From Galeopsis tetrahit (taxonomy: Eukaryota; Streptophyta; Magnoliopsida; Lamiales; Lamiaceae): a stretch of 64,000 nucleotides of DNA. The notes below the pieces were generated by a model, which saw nothing but the letters and a program-made list of their open reading frames with translations, was not told the origin of the DNA and did not search any database. The stretch covers positions 5,582,501-5,646,500 of the forward strand of contig OY776123.1 of the NCBI GenBank assembly GCA_963675135.1, given 5' to 3'. Below, piece after piece: positions 35,543 through 48,215 of this stretch; position 1 is the stretch's first letter; each line of letters starts with the position of its first letter. Position numbers and translations under genes: made by a program.

Positions 35543-38182
35543 GAGCTTTTATTGTAAGTTAAACATATAGTATATCCTTTTTATTCCAAAGAAAGAACAC
35601 AAGATGTACACTTATAGCACACTGACTCGACATATAAGAATACCGATTCTAGAGAATCAACCGGCACGTTCATCGTCCATACTTGTTTGATGCAAAGCCA
35701 AACTGCTCTGCTGCACAATTGTTTCAAGGACATGCCACATATCCTTAATTAATAGATAAGGAGCTACTCTTGTACTTATAATGTATTAAAGCAATATGTT
35801 TCTATAGAAACCTACTTCTGTTTGATGTATTGAAACGTTAGCTTAAGTTGTACACAGAACATTCCCAAATTCCTGTCAGATTATTGCTAAATGGAAAATG
35901 TAATCCGAATTTCTTCTTTTCGTCTTGCTTTGGTTAGAAGGATTGACACACACAATTCTTATATTTATCCCATTTCAGTTAATAATTTAATTTTATTGCA
36001 TATATGATGCAAAAAAACTGTGGCTCAATTTATTATATCTGAAAGTGGCAATTAAAACTATCATAATTCAGTCGTCTTAAAAAAAAACGGTTCGAAGTAT
36101 AATATGACAACATTCTGAATAGGTGTTGTCACTTAATTATACTGATATTTTTTTTATATCAAAAAGAAAAAAAAGTTATGTATGACGACAATCCAATAAT
36201 TAAAGTAGGAGATCAAATATAATAATTTTAAAATTGAAGCTGCTGGGGCAAATTGAAAAGCAGTATAGTAGTGGGGTATATAGCAGGGAGAGATTAGTAA
36301 ATTAGGGTGTCATGCAAGAATGTCGAAAGGATGTGTAACAATGTTGACATAACTTTGAACTACTCCATACCTTAAATACAAACCTTCAAAACTTACTTCA
36401 ACCATTTTCTAGATTATTCAATCATTTCTATAGAATTAAGCATCATTATGAACATTGGGTTATTATTTGATGTTTATGCCGAAAGAAAGAGATTTACGCA
36501 ATTATCTACAAATGAAGAAGGATTTCAAAAAAAGAAAAAAGGGTATGTATAAACTATTCCTTTTTCTTTATTTATATTTTGATGCTCGATTATGCATGCA
36601 TGGTTCAATTTTATTCATCAATTCGATACACATACACAGTGATGATATATATGTTGTATTATAAGTCCATGAGAAGCCCAATCATGTGCATTAAAAGAAT
36701 GATTACATTTTTATATAGTTTTGATTCACATACATGTATGAACCGTTTCTTGTACGAATTTCTCACTTCAAGATTAGAGCAAGGACTAGTGTTGTTATGC
36801 CTTAGAGATTCCTACTTTATTTTAATTGTTTTGTATAATTCTTTCTTCTCGAGTACCTCTCATACTCTCTTAATAAATAAATGCCTTTTTTTTTGTTAAC
36901 AAAAATTAATGCATCAGCTTGGTGCATAATAAAAAAATTACTCATAAGCCGACCGAATATCCAATGCATATGCACACTGAAAATGCAACTCTTTTCTTCA
37001 ACATTTACACATATCAATCAATCTTGTATTTCATATATATTATTTAAGTTTGTGCATAATATATAAATACACAACTTATATATCTTGATAAAATTAAAAT
37101 TTAAAACTTGAACATTGTATTAATATAGTCTATAGAGGCCATGAATATCTAGTGGGTGGCATAACATTTGACGAGAGAGATTAATAAAGATAAGAGTAGA
37201 GACATTGGAACCAAGTTTTAGAGATAGGGCCTTATCTTTTTATCCACCCACCTTCACCCACTCAACGTCAACGGTGCACCGCATATTAATTTTCATCAAC
37301 ATTTTCTTTTCTTTTTTGCATATTAGTATTTTTTTTTTAATATCCAAGGTTTTCTAGTTCTTTCATGCCTCACAAATTCATATCTTAATACGTGTGGCTC
37401 ATCTCAAGTTTGGTTTGTTCTAGATTTTTTCCATCTCAAATTATATATTACTATATTACTCCCTTAGTTTCATAATAAGTCTCGTTTTAGAAGTTAAAGA
37501 TTGTAGTAATTTTTAGGGAGTTTGGAATGAGACGTAACTTCAATTTGGCAATTGAGTCATACTTACCTTTAAAACATGATTAAAATAAATCCTGTAAATC
37601 CGTTGATCATATAATTAAGATTGTAAATGATATTTGTCTCTTTTTTATTTTTTTGAAAAATTTATATTTGTAATGTCTTCTAGGATTTAATAATATATGT
37701 ATAATAAAAAATCATGACTTACATGAAAGAATACTAGCTATATATATATAATAAAAATTAAAATTAAGACTCATGACTTGCAAATTAATCTCGCATTTTA
37801 CAAATATACATCATATAATATATAATCATGCATATAATTAATTAATAATAAAACACGACATTACCACTTTTGAAATACGAAAGAGAGAGTGGGATCTTCG
37901 TGTGACCAGAAATGCAAACATACGAGGTGATACATTCATTGAATTAATATAATTAATTCCACTTCAAATTTCTCCAATAAAAAATAAACAAAAAAGAAAA
38001 AAAAAATACAAATAAAGAAATTTGAGGCCCCAAATTGAAATGGAACATCCAAAACCTAATCTTCTTCTAGTAATAGAAAGCTGTGATTCACCCAGCTTTC
38101 GCTTTCATTATCCAATAAACGTACATGCATGCAACTAAATTTTGTCAATATAAAGGGTATGAAATGAGGAGTCTATTGTGCA
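35543..38182. other. LSF1 3' flank and intergenic region
   Basis: The first 400 bases are probably 3' UTR. The rest is AT-rich; short frames at 36455-37066 have no family resemblance. A one-ended MITE-like stretch starts near 37460 (ACTCCCTTAGTTTCATAATAAG). No RNA gene seen. Confidence 0.4.
38149..38155 (+). promoter_or_regulatory. TATA-like box before the carbonic anhydrase gene
   Basis: TATAAAG, with CCAAT at 38112-38116. It lies only 34 bases before the start codon at 38183, which would leave almost no leader. Either the leader is very short, this is not the real box, or transcripts from it start translation further down. Confidence 0.4.
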
Positions 38183-40829
38183 ATGTCGACCGTTAACGGC
38201 TACCTCCCCTCTCAAATCTTCACCGCCCAGCCTAGAGCCGCCCTCCGCCCCGTCGTCTCCGCTCGCGTCGGATCATCGGCCTCCACCCCTGCTCCTCCCA
38301 GTCTCATCCGCAACGAGCCTGTTTTTGCCGCTCCTGCACCCATCATCCACCCACTTTTGGTACTTTCATTCTCTTTTAACTCAACACGTTACTTTCACAC
38401 TTTCTTACTGAGACGTCACAAAATTATTTTTACAAAATTACCCCTCCAAATTCCTCATTACTTCAATTCTTAATATGTGTGTAATTTTGAGAAAAAAAAT
38501 GTGGGCATGTTTCTAAGTTAATTAATGATGAAGAACAGTGCCACTTGCATATAGTTAGGTGAGACATTCACATGAACGTTACAAGTATAACATGGGCATA
38601 TTTAATATTTGGCATGGGATGTGTGTGTTTTTTTTTCTTGAAAATACGTGGCATTGTTTGAACTTTGAATGTGATAATATTGCTAGGCATGTGAAACTCT
38701 ACTAGTGCATAATGTTAATTGCATGATGTATGTGGCATCATATTTGCATAAGCTTACACACACAAGGTTACAATTTTTTTAATATTGTCATTACTTGTAC
38801 TTACAATCTTCTAATTAATTTTTATTTGATTGAATTAAAATTTGCAGAAGGAAGACATGGCAAATGACTCATACGAGGAAGCCATTGTTGCACTCCAGAA
38901 GCTTCTAAGGTTTTCTATAAAGAAATGCATTTTTTTTTTTAAATTTTTCTAAAAGAAATGTTTGTTTTGTGAGACCGGTACATAATAAATAAATAAAGGG
39001 GGTTGAATATGTATGCATTTTTCCATGGATACGCAAACACAACTGTATATTCCCGTAAAAAAAAAAAAAAAACTTTCTCTATTCCATTATTTATTTATGT
39101 GACATATGCTGAAAAAATTTATACCATGAAAGAATTTCATTTCACCTAAAAAAAACAGTTAGAACTTGTAGATAGGTGAAATATTAATTCTTATATATTA
39201 ATTTCTAATGAGAAATTAAGTTGAACAATGTTGGGTAAATGGTGCAGTGAGAAAGGAGAACTAGGACCGGTGGCTGCGACGAAAATTGATGCAATCACGG
39301 CGGAACTGAAAACAGCCGATGGCGGCGCCGCCATCTCATCGGAGTCAGTTGAGAGGTTGAAAACTGGCTTCATCACCTTCAAAAGAGAGAAATATGAGTA
39401 AGCCCTGCCTTAACATGGAGTACTAATTAATTAATTTTAATTTAGTAAATAAAATAATATGATATGAATTTGTAATTAATAATTGTGTGAAAAACGTACT
39501 GTGCAGGAAGAATCCAGCTTTGTACGGTGAACTCGCTAAGGGCCAGAGTCCCACGGTAATTAAAAAAAAAAATCCTAGCAATTGATTACTAGTATATTAC
39601 TCCATATATATATATATATTGACAAAAAATTGTATGTATGTATGTGTGGAGTGCAGTACATGGTATTCGCATGCTCGGATTCGCGCGTGTGCCCGTCACA
39701 CGTGTTGGACCTTCAGCCAGGCGAAGCATTCGTCGTCCGCAACGTTGCTAACTTGGTTCCACCATACGACAAGGTGCGCTCGATCAATTTAATTATTGAA
39801 ATAATTAGTAGTATTATTAATGTTATAATTAATTAAACCTCAGACGAAATACGCTGGAGTTGGATCTGCCGTTGAGTATGCTGTTCTGCACCTAAAGGTA
39901 ACAACTTTATAAATTATAATGTTAATGTTTCATTTTCACTAGTCAAATTAATTTGTAACCAAAATAATATTTATAAAACTGGTGCTGCAGGTGAAGGAAA
40001 TAGTGGTGATTGGACACAGTGCCTGTGGAGGAATTAAGGGTGTCATGTCCTTTGCATGTGATGGTTCCTCCGGCACGTGAGTACTCTTTCTTTTAATTTA
40101 TTAACAAATTGTGGGACGGAGGGAGGGAGTACTAATTTTAAAATGAAATTACGATTACTCAGTGACTTCATCGAGGACTGGGTGAAAATCGCCTTGCCTG
40201 CAAAAAACAAGGTTTTGGCTGCCAATGGAAGCTTACCTTTTGGTGATCAATGCACCGTATGTGAAAAGGTAAGAATAATACTCCACTATATTTAATTATT
40301 TTTACTAGCTAGTTAAATGGTTGTAATTTCGAAAATGTACTATATAATTACTGCAGGAGGCAGTGAATGTTTCACTTGGAAACCTTCTGTCGTACCCATT
40401 TGTAAGAGAAGGATTGGTGAATAAGACTCTTGCACTAAAGGGAGGTTACTATGATTTCGTCAAGGGAAGCTTTGAGCTGTGGGGCCTTGAATTCGGCCTC
40501 TCGCCATCTCTCTCTGTATGATGACGTACACCTTCTGTCGACATTCTACGATCTTGTACTTTTCTATTTATATATCGAGTAATAATTAAGCAAAGAGGGG
40601 CATCGGAGGATCGATGTTGATCATATCGATTAACCTGCTTTTTCTTCTGTTAAGTTGTACAATATAATATAACAACTTTTCTTTTTGTTTTGTTTTTATA
40701 TGAATGGAATTATACGAGTTTGTAATTTGCAGTTTTATATATGTATGGGAATTTTGGTTTTGTGTTAATTTTGGTTGGCTTTGATAGGTGAAAGATGTGG
40801 GCACAATACTGCACTGGAAGCTCATGTAA
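38183..40829 (+). CDS. BCA1: Chloroplast beta-carbonic anhydrase
   Basis: Ten exons: 38183-38359, 38848-38909, 39248-39397, 39507-39555, 39657-39773, 39844-39897, 39991-40076, 40163-40268, 40357-40515 and 40788-40829; 333 residues. Exon 1 encodes an Ala/Pro/Ser-rich transit peptide (MSTVNGYLPSQIF...). The mature part has both beta-CA signatures: ACSDSRVCPSHVLDL (zinc ligand Cys152, Asp154-Arg156 dyad) and GHSACGGI (zinc ligands His212 and Cys215). The end GLEFGLSPSLSVKDVGTILH is typical of plant stromal enzymes; the 14-codon last exon supplies VKDVGTILHWKLM. The enzyme interconverts CO2 and bicarbonate, with zinc at the active site. Reading through the last donor would end the protein after SLSV, so a short isoform is possible. 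The last exon and 3' flank are duplicated near 53.5 kb. Confidence 0.96.
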
Positions 40830-40880
40830 TAAGATTCTGCATTGTTATGAAGCCATTCTCAGGGGTTCTCTGTATTCAAT

Positions 40881-40886
40881 AATAAA
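40881..40886 (+). terminator. Polyadenylation signal of the carbonic anhydrase gene
   Basis: AATAAA 52 bases after the stop codon. The same signal is kept in the duplicated orphan end at 53617-53622. Confidence 0.6.
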
Positions 40887-42672
40887 AGCTACTTTTTTTT
40901 TTTTTTTTATTATTATTATTATTGTACGTAGACAAGCACATTTTTCACTTTTCTTCCTCATATTTTTGCAAGAAAATAAGGAATCACACAATTACATGTC
41001 ATGTGTATAATTAAGTATAACTTGATGAAACTAGATCCTTAGGAGAAAGAATTACACAATATGAAATTATACAATCTTTAAATCTGAGTTTTCTTAAATC
41101 TAAAATCAAACATTGAAATGTTAAACCTAATTAGTAGAAACTAAACTCATTTAGAGACTAATATAGAGAGAATCATCAAGTTACAAGTTATAGTATAATG
41201 TAGTTGTATGGACTTGCTTAACTGAACAGATGTACAAGAGTATATAGAAAAATGTATACAAGTTGTCAAGTATCAACTACTTTATATGAAGAATCGTTAA
41301 AATGAAAAAGTAAAAAGAGAGAATCATATATACATGTATTACGGCTTTTGTTTTGCATGTGATGGTCATTTTGTCACTAGATTAGAGATGACAATGAACC
41401 AAAGATTAGACGGGGTTATCCATTTTAAATAATAAAAATAAAAAAATTGAAAGAATAATATTTTATCTGTTTAATTTTAGATTAAATATTTGTAAAATAT
41501 AGAAAAATTTCACAGTTAATTACTTAATTCCTCTATTGGTTTGTCCACGTTAATTTTCTCATTTCAAAAAAAATAAAATAAAATTCCGCTTATATTATTA
41601 CATTTTCTTACGCAATTTCTTTTCTTTTAACACTTTAATAAAGTTGAAAAGAAACATAATGCCCTTTTTCTTTCCTAATTTCAGTGTCCAAATTATTATA
41701 AAAACTGATAGCTATTAGAGGGTTTAGTGAAGAGAAAATCATATATAATGAGCAAATGAAAGGCATGAGTCAGGGATTGCATCAACAGAAAGAAAAATTC
41801 TATAAAAAATGCCAAGAAATTAAAGACACAAAACAACACTGATTGTTGCTGCAAAAAACTAAGAATCGTGTTTTAGCTAGTACGTAGTCACTACACAAAC
41901 ACCGATTATTTCACTATTTAAAATAATTAATTTGTAAAAAAGACACCTACTTTTTTCTTTTCTTTTTTGCAAAAATTCCTCTTAGAATTATATGTGAATT
42001 TGTAGGTCACGCGAAGGTTGCTGCTATAAGAATTTAATATACAATAATTAGGGGTTATAAGTTCAGAATTTTATTAATAAAATTTAAATATTCTATATTT
42101 ATATTATTATTCACTAATAAATATATCAAAGCTCTGAAGAACTGTGCATGTGTTTTTACTATTTGTGTTGTAACTTGTTAATACGAGAAAAAAAAACTTA
42201 ACTACTAAAAACTGAAAAAGAGAGGAATTATATTCATGTAAATGGACCAAGACGTGTATTTGAATACCCAAGCCTACCCCATTTTATGAATGAATCAAGA
42301 TGGGATGATTCGTGCAATCTTGGAAGCATCAACTACTTTATAAGGAGAATTGTAATAAAAAAAATTGTCTTTTTTTGTACTCCGTATCATATATTCTTCT
42401 TAAAAAAGGAAAGAGAGGAATCATATTCGTATAAATGGACTAGGGCGAGTATTTGGATATCCAAACCGACACACCATTTTATGAATGAATCAAGATGGGA
42501 TGACCTGGGGATAGGATAACCCTATTCTAAATTTAAAAAAAATACAAAAAATATAATTTTTAATTGAAAAAATAAATATAGTAGAAATCTCCCTTAAAAT
42601 CTTACACCACATGTCATTACTTTTTACTCATAAAAAAAATTATTTCTCCAATAAAGTAAAAATACTCATAAT

Positions 42673-43361
42673 CAGTGACGGAGCCAGAAAATTCCGACTG
42701 GGGGGCCCGATTAACATTACTTTAAAGATAAAATAATATGTACTTATACTCATTAAAATTTCTCATGATAAAATTGTCAATACATTTCATTTAATTAAAT
42801 TAAATCGAACAATTAAGTTTTGTAAGAAGTTTTGATATTTCCGACTCAAAATGAAACTACATTAATGTGTTACAATGTTCTATGTTTCATACAATATAAT
42901 ACTGTTAAATATAAATGTACAAAAATTTTAAATCACTAAACTAATAATTTTTTAAAAAACATCAATAATATTGTTCAATTTTAAGAACATTTTTGTAAGT
43001 CTTAGCAAAAATTTAGACAATAATCTCAAATACACCATCAATCCATTGACTCTATTTTTAAAAAATTAAAGAATTATAAAATAAATTTAATAAGAAAATA
43101 CATGAATAAAAGGAAAAAAATTATTTCCTTCCAAACTTTGTATGCAAGCATTTATTTTTAGTTCCGTCCAAACTTAATACTAGTACTTAAAATGAAAATA
43201 ATAGTTTTATTTTCATTTATATATATATATATAATATAAATAATTATTACTAAAACAATACATATAATTATTTAAAAAAATTATCATATATATATATATA
43301 AAAAAAATAAAAATTGGTGGGGGCACTGGACCCCTCTGGGCCCAATGTGGCTCCGCCCTTG
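42673..43361. mobile_element. Non-autonomous hAT-type element, 689 bp
   Basis: Tips CAGTGACGGAGCCAG and, reversed, CAAGGGCGGAGCCAC. CTCATAAT is repeated exactly on both sides (42665-42672, 43362-43369). Copy C has the uninterrupted site (ATTCATAATACTG near 56452), so this insertion is younger than the duplication. No transposase. Confidence 0.9.
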
Positions 43362-43638
43362 CTCATAATACCCCTAAAAATTAACTTTATCACCTTTAAT
43401 CCTAATAAACAATTTTTACATTAAAATCCGTATAAACCATAAATATTCAAGAGAATAACTTTTTATCCTCAAAGCTCACGGATTTTTTTTCCTTTTTTTT
43501 TTAGTGTAAAGTGATTTTGTTTTTTTAGCATAAACAAGAGCTTAATGTGTATATATATTAATATATATGACTTAAATGGATAATGTAGTTCATATTTAGT
43601 CTTTCCATATAGTAGTCATCATTAATTAATTAACATTT

Positions 43639-44572
43639 GGGTACCACTACTAACACCCAAAAACATGTTATACACCCCCATCATTTTAAAAATAAAAATA
43701 GATAATTGTAAAATGACTAAGTAATCCTTATACAAATTAAAAATATTTTTTTTAAAAAAATTGAAAATATCTTAAAAAATATAATTAAAATCTGAAAAAT
43801 ATTTTAAAAGATTAATAAAATTTTAAAAAATAATTAATTTAAATAAATCAAATATTTTTAAAAATAATCTGAAAAAATAAATGTTTTTTAAAAAGAAAAA
43901 AAAATTCAAATAAAAAAAATTAAAAATCAATTAAAAATAAATAAATTCGTAAATTTTTTAATAAATCATAAAAAATAATTAATTAAAAAATCAATTAAAA
44001 TTAAGAATTCGAATAATGATAAATAAAATCTAAAAAATTAAAAAACACCTAAATCTTAAGAATTAATTAAATTAATTATAAATATTAAAAATATATTTGA
44101 TTTAATTATTTTTTAAAATTTAGTTTAAATTTTTAAATTTTATTTAGCTTTATTTTATTTTTAAAGATTTTATTTTTTAATTTAATATTGAGTTGATTTT
44201 TCTTTATTATTTTATTTAATTTTTAAAAAAATCGTTAAACGTTAATTTTTTTTTTTCAGATTTAATTATTATTTTTTTCATTTTTTTAATTGATTGTTCC
44301 ATTTTTAAATGATTTTTAAAATTTAGCTAATTTTTTTTTAAAAAATCAACGTTTCACGTAATTGTATTATTTATTAATTTTCTGTTTATTAAATTTTAAA
44401 TTTTATATGTTTTTAAACATTTAGTTAATTTTTATTAGTAATGAGGATTTAAGGGTAAATAGGAAATAATTGGGGTGTGTATAGTAATAAAAATTGAATT
44501 TTAAATTTTAATGGGGTGTGTTTAACATTTGGGGTGTGTATAACATTTTATGGGGTGTTATTAGCCCCACCC
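43639..44572. mobile_element. Mutator-like element, 934 bp, very AT-rich interior
   Basis: The ends begin GGGTACCACTACTAACACCC and finish, reversed, GGGTGGGGCTAATAACACCC, continuing inward to TGTTATACAC. The 9-bp duplication TTAACATTT is exact (43630-43638, 44573-44581). The inside is mostly A and T. It has no reading frame. Copy C has a different element at the same spot, offset by one base. Confidence 0.88.
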
Positions 44573-44872
44573 TTAACATTTATTCATATTGGGCTTGAAT
44601 TATGGCCCAATTCCTCAACATATGTTCTACTTGCAAGCTATTGACACAATAATAAGATAAATAGTTAAATACATACAAAACTGTCATAAATGGATCAATG
44701 ATTTAATAAAATATATGACTTGTCTTATTTTTACGTATCACATTATCATAGGATGACATATTTTGTCCACAACCATTATATGACTATTAATAAAAATGCA
44801 TGTTCAACAAATAGCTTAAGCCTAACTAATGCATTTTTCTGGCAAATAGCCCAACCCAAGTGGATTTTCTAA

Positions 44873-46055
44873 GGGCGCGGCTAAAGGCACACACAGATCC
44901 TATGAGGACACCCACGCGATGAGGACACATACAAAATGGATGAGGACACCCACCTGAAAATCCTAAAATTACCCTTTTTGAATTAAAACCTTAACTCCTT
45001 CCTTCTCTCATCTTCTCATATTCAGACACCCACCTCCATTTTTACACCTCCATTTCTCTCTGCAGCCGCCGCCACTCCACTTCTTCCGTCTCCGCCGCGC
45101 ACGCAGCCTCTCCCCCCTCCTCCATCTCCCCTTCGCGGCCGTTCGCGGCCGCCCACCGCTGGAAGAAGGCGAAGCCATGGCCGCCGCCGATCTGCTTCGT
45201 TTGCAAGGTGTGGGCCACCGTCGCGACCCCCTTGAAGGAGACGAAGTCGCCGCCGTCCGACGCCGCGCTGCCCACCGCTGGAAGAAGGCGAAGCCATGGC
45301 CGCCGCGAAGAAGACGACGTTGAGTTTTCCACAGAGGCGACGACTGAGGCGGGTTTCCACGGCGGCGCTCCCTTCTCCCCACAGACGCGGCCGCCGCCTA
45401 CCCCCTCCTCCCCTTCGCCGCGGCCGTCGTGCTCCTCCCCTCGCCGCCGCTACACAGGTAAGTTTAGTCTGAAATTAGAAAAAATAGGGTTTTTTGAAAA
45501 AAAAAATTAGGATTTTTTTTGAAGTTTGATAATTATTTTCGAACATAGTGTGTTTGTTTTGGAAAAAATTTCGAACAAGATGTTCGATTTTTTTTCCGGA
45601 CAAATTTAAGTTGTTTTGAATTTTTTTTCGAACATATTGTGTTTGTTTTGGAAAAAATTTCGAACAAGATGTTCATTTTTTTTTTCGAACAAATTTGAGT
45701 TGTTTTGGATTTTTTTTCGAACATATTGAGTTTGTTTTGAAAAAAATTTCGAACATATTGAGTTTGTTTTGGAAAAAATTTCGAACATATTGAGTTTGTT
45801 TTGGAAAATTTTTCGAACATGTTGGTGTTTTGGATTTTTTTTGTTTCAATTTTGGTGTTTTTTTTGTTGAAAAATAGTGTTTGTTTGTTTGGGTGGTGGT
45901 GGTGGTGTGAAATAGAATGGGTGGGTGTACTCATCTTCGTTTTTTTTCATAAATTTGACCCTAGGGGTATATGTGATATTTCACATGTTTTGAAAGATTA
46001 AAAAAATGGTTGATGGGTGTACTCATAGAAAATCCGAGTGCCTTTAGCCGCGCCC
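44873..46055. mobile_element. Mutator-like element of the GGGCGCGGCTAAAGGCAC family, non-autonomous (1183 bp)
   Basis: Both ends start with GGGCGCGGCTAAAGGCAC (one reversed), and ATTTTCTAA is repeated exactly outside (44864-44872, 46056-46064). The subterminal phrases GATGAGGACAC and CACCCACCT match the large element at 59232. Inside is a GC-rich stretch (about 45060-45460) ending in a splice-donor-like ACAGGTAAG, then an intron-like T-rich part with TTCGAACA repeats (45540-45820). A 36-base phrase (GCCCACCGCTGG...ATGGCCGCC) occurs twice, 119 bases apart (45151 and 45270). No transposase. Confidence 0.93.
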
Positions 46056-46560
46056 ATTTTCTAATCCAATCCGAAAGCCCAATAAATGGGCCCATACCAT
46101 GTACCAGGCCCATATCCGAACCAATTGAATCTTCAATGCAAGTGCGCAATTTTTACTCCAAAATATAAAAACAAAAAGTTCCAAGCTCGTCTCCGGCTTC
46201 ATAGAATCATAGTTGGCGTAAAAATAGGTTTGTTTTCGTCTAATGAGTTGTTGTTTTGCTCGAATCACCAATCTTTTTTTTTTTTTGGTTCTGATTGATT
46301 GGTAAATTAACTGGATTACTTACTTTGTTGATTTTAATAAAAATAAATTTGAAAGGTTCATCTTCAAATTGATTTTTGAATTATAATCTCCACTAGTGTT
46401 GTTAAGTTACAAGTTATAAAATAATGTAGTTGTATGAACTTACTTTACTTGAACAATGTACAAGAGTATATAGAAAAATGTACACAAATTGTCAAGTAGG
46501 TTATAATCTCTTTCCAAATAAAGATCGGGGTTATTATATGAAATTTGTGAGGTTATAATC
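46056..46560. other. Intergenic, with left fragment of duplication copy B
   Basis: 46404-46498 matches part of copies A (about 41193-41275) and C (about 53926-54010), from AAGTTACAAGTTATA to GTCAAGTA. The rest is unique AT-rich sequence. No gene. Confidence 0.6.
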
Positions 46561-48200
46561 TGTTGGTCCTGAAAGGAGTATATAACAAGTGTATGGGGGG
46601 GGGGGGGAATACACTTGTATGCAATTTTTTTCAACTTTTGATCAAACCAGAGCTCAGCAAGGTTGTCTTGGACAACTCTGCTGAAGATGATTAACTCTTC
46701 TAAGATAATCAAGCTACTAAGTACTATTAAGTACTTAGTTGAATAACTATCTAAAGGAGTTATATGTGCGGAATAGTGGTTGACCCTTTTAGTTTAGACT
46801 CCTTTAAAGTTCTGAAATCACTTAGTCAATTCAATACAGTCCAGTTTTCAGGGAACTTGTCCAAATAGGTTTTGCACAGTCTTTGAATATGTATCCTTTG
46901 AAAGATCAGTTTTGTGTGCAGTGTTGAATGTATGTAAGTACTTTAAAAGCAAAACAACACAAGAGTTTATAGTGGTTCAGAGACTCAAGCTCCTACATCC
47001 ACTTTCCCTGATTGAACAGGATAATTCCTTCACTCTTGGAATTAACTTGTTTTATAGTGCCAAGGTGCACTTGATCAATAACACCACTCCTTGGTGAATT
47101 GATCCCTAGGATGTCTAGAGTCCTAGTACCCTCTTCTCAACTCAGAACTGAACTGTTCTTCTCTCAACAGTCAGCTCCTACCACTTCTACTACTACAACC
47201 TTCTCACTTTCACTCTTGAAAGATATAAGGGTTGAAGTAAGGTTCCAACTAATAAGATATCCTTTACAATGAAGATCAGTGTATAAGAATTATGATATCT
47301 CTCTAAGCTTGTGTATGGATATACAATAGGTTCAGCTTAGATGAAGTGTATGAAGACTAAGATAGTCTTTGAAAGCTTTGAAAGCACTCTAGCTTGTAAG
47401 AACTTGAGGTTAGTTGGATTGTGTTGAGGTGCTTTCAAATGGTCTTCACACTTCTGTATTTGTAGACAATTGAAGGATTTGCCCGTTGGATAGGCAGCTT
47501 CAAATGTCCATAAATGTCTTCTTTTAGTTCTTCAACCTTGAAGACAGATTCTTGATAGTGACATGTCCTCATTTGGGAAATAAACGGCTGTATAAGCTTT
47601 GTCTTCATTCTGCTACCCTCTTCCCAATGTCTGACTTTCAGATTCTCTTGTTAGGATATGGACATGGTTTCTGAAGGTTGTTCCAATGATAGGACAACAT
47701 TCCTTATCAAATTGGACAACTCTCCTTATCACTATCAGCAGTCTTGCTTATCAGCAAGGTTGGCTTGCTCTTCTTCAGATGACTTGGCTCTTACCCTTTG
47801 TTTCACTTCAAAGTGATCTTAGCATGATTCAATGAGGATCTCTAGGGTGTAGTTGTCTCTTCAGCATGGTTGACCTCAAGCTTTCAGTACACTTCTTCTG
47901 AATTGATTGTGCTGAGACAACTTGTCTGGACAACTCTTCTGATCAGCATATTTGTCCTTCAGCAGACTTGATCATGATTCCAGAATTTGAGCCTTGAGGG
48001 GACTTGTCTAAATGGACTTCAAAGTATGTGTTCCCCCTCAATTGTGCATCTAATCAACTAAGAGCTGCCTAACATATTAGCTCATCATCTAGCCTTTTTC
48101 TATATGTTCTAACATTCTTAGAACATAATCATCTTTGACTTAGGCATGTCTCAGGGGGTTTTGGTATTGAATCAAAACATATCTCATTTTATTCCCAACA
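46561..48200 (-). mobile_element. LTR of a copia-like retrotransposon (3' LTR), 1640 bp
   Basis: On the - strand it starts TGTTGGGAATAAAATGAG and ends AGGACCAACA (TG...CA tips, TGTTGG/CCAACA inverted). A purine-rich primer tract lies directly before it (48201-48215), which fixes it as the 3' LTR of an element read right to left. No matching 5' LTR, protease, integrase or polymerase frame is in the window, so the element is truncated. A run of 13 G (46595-46607) lies near the end of the LTR. Confidence 0.8.
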
Positions 48201-48215
48201 ATTTCCCCCCTTTTG
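48201..48215 (-). other. Polypurine tract of the copia-like element
   Basis: On the - strand CAAAAGGGGGGAAAT directly abuts the LTR start TGTTGG. This is the plus-strand primer site of LTR retrotransposons. Confidence 0.8.

Larger units (their letters stand above)
40617..44872 (+). repeat. Segmental duplication, copy A (3' end and flank of the carbonic anhydrase gene)
   Basis: From TTGATCATATCGATTAACCTG inside the last intron, through the terminal exon, polyadenylation region and about 3 kb of downstream DNA, this matches copy C (53365-59231) except at insertions and deletions. It carries a hAT element (42673-43361) and a Mutator-like element (43639-44572) that copy C lacks. Bases 42065-42205 are a piece of a decayed hAT element whose other part survives in copy C. 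Confidence 0.9.

Noticed and set aside
36455..37066. Short + and - frames between LSF1 and carbonic anhydrase
   Set aside because: Hydrophobic low-complexity translations of AT-rich DNA with no family pattern.
45008..45382. Arg/Gly-rich - strand frames
   Set aside because: GC-rich shadow frames in the non-autonomous element; no start context or homology pattern.
45533..45934. - strand frame rich in MFEKFSKTNSIC-like repeats
   Set aside because: Translation of the TTCGAACA repeats of a Mutator-like element; the same occurs at 58338-58823 and 59972-60304.
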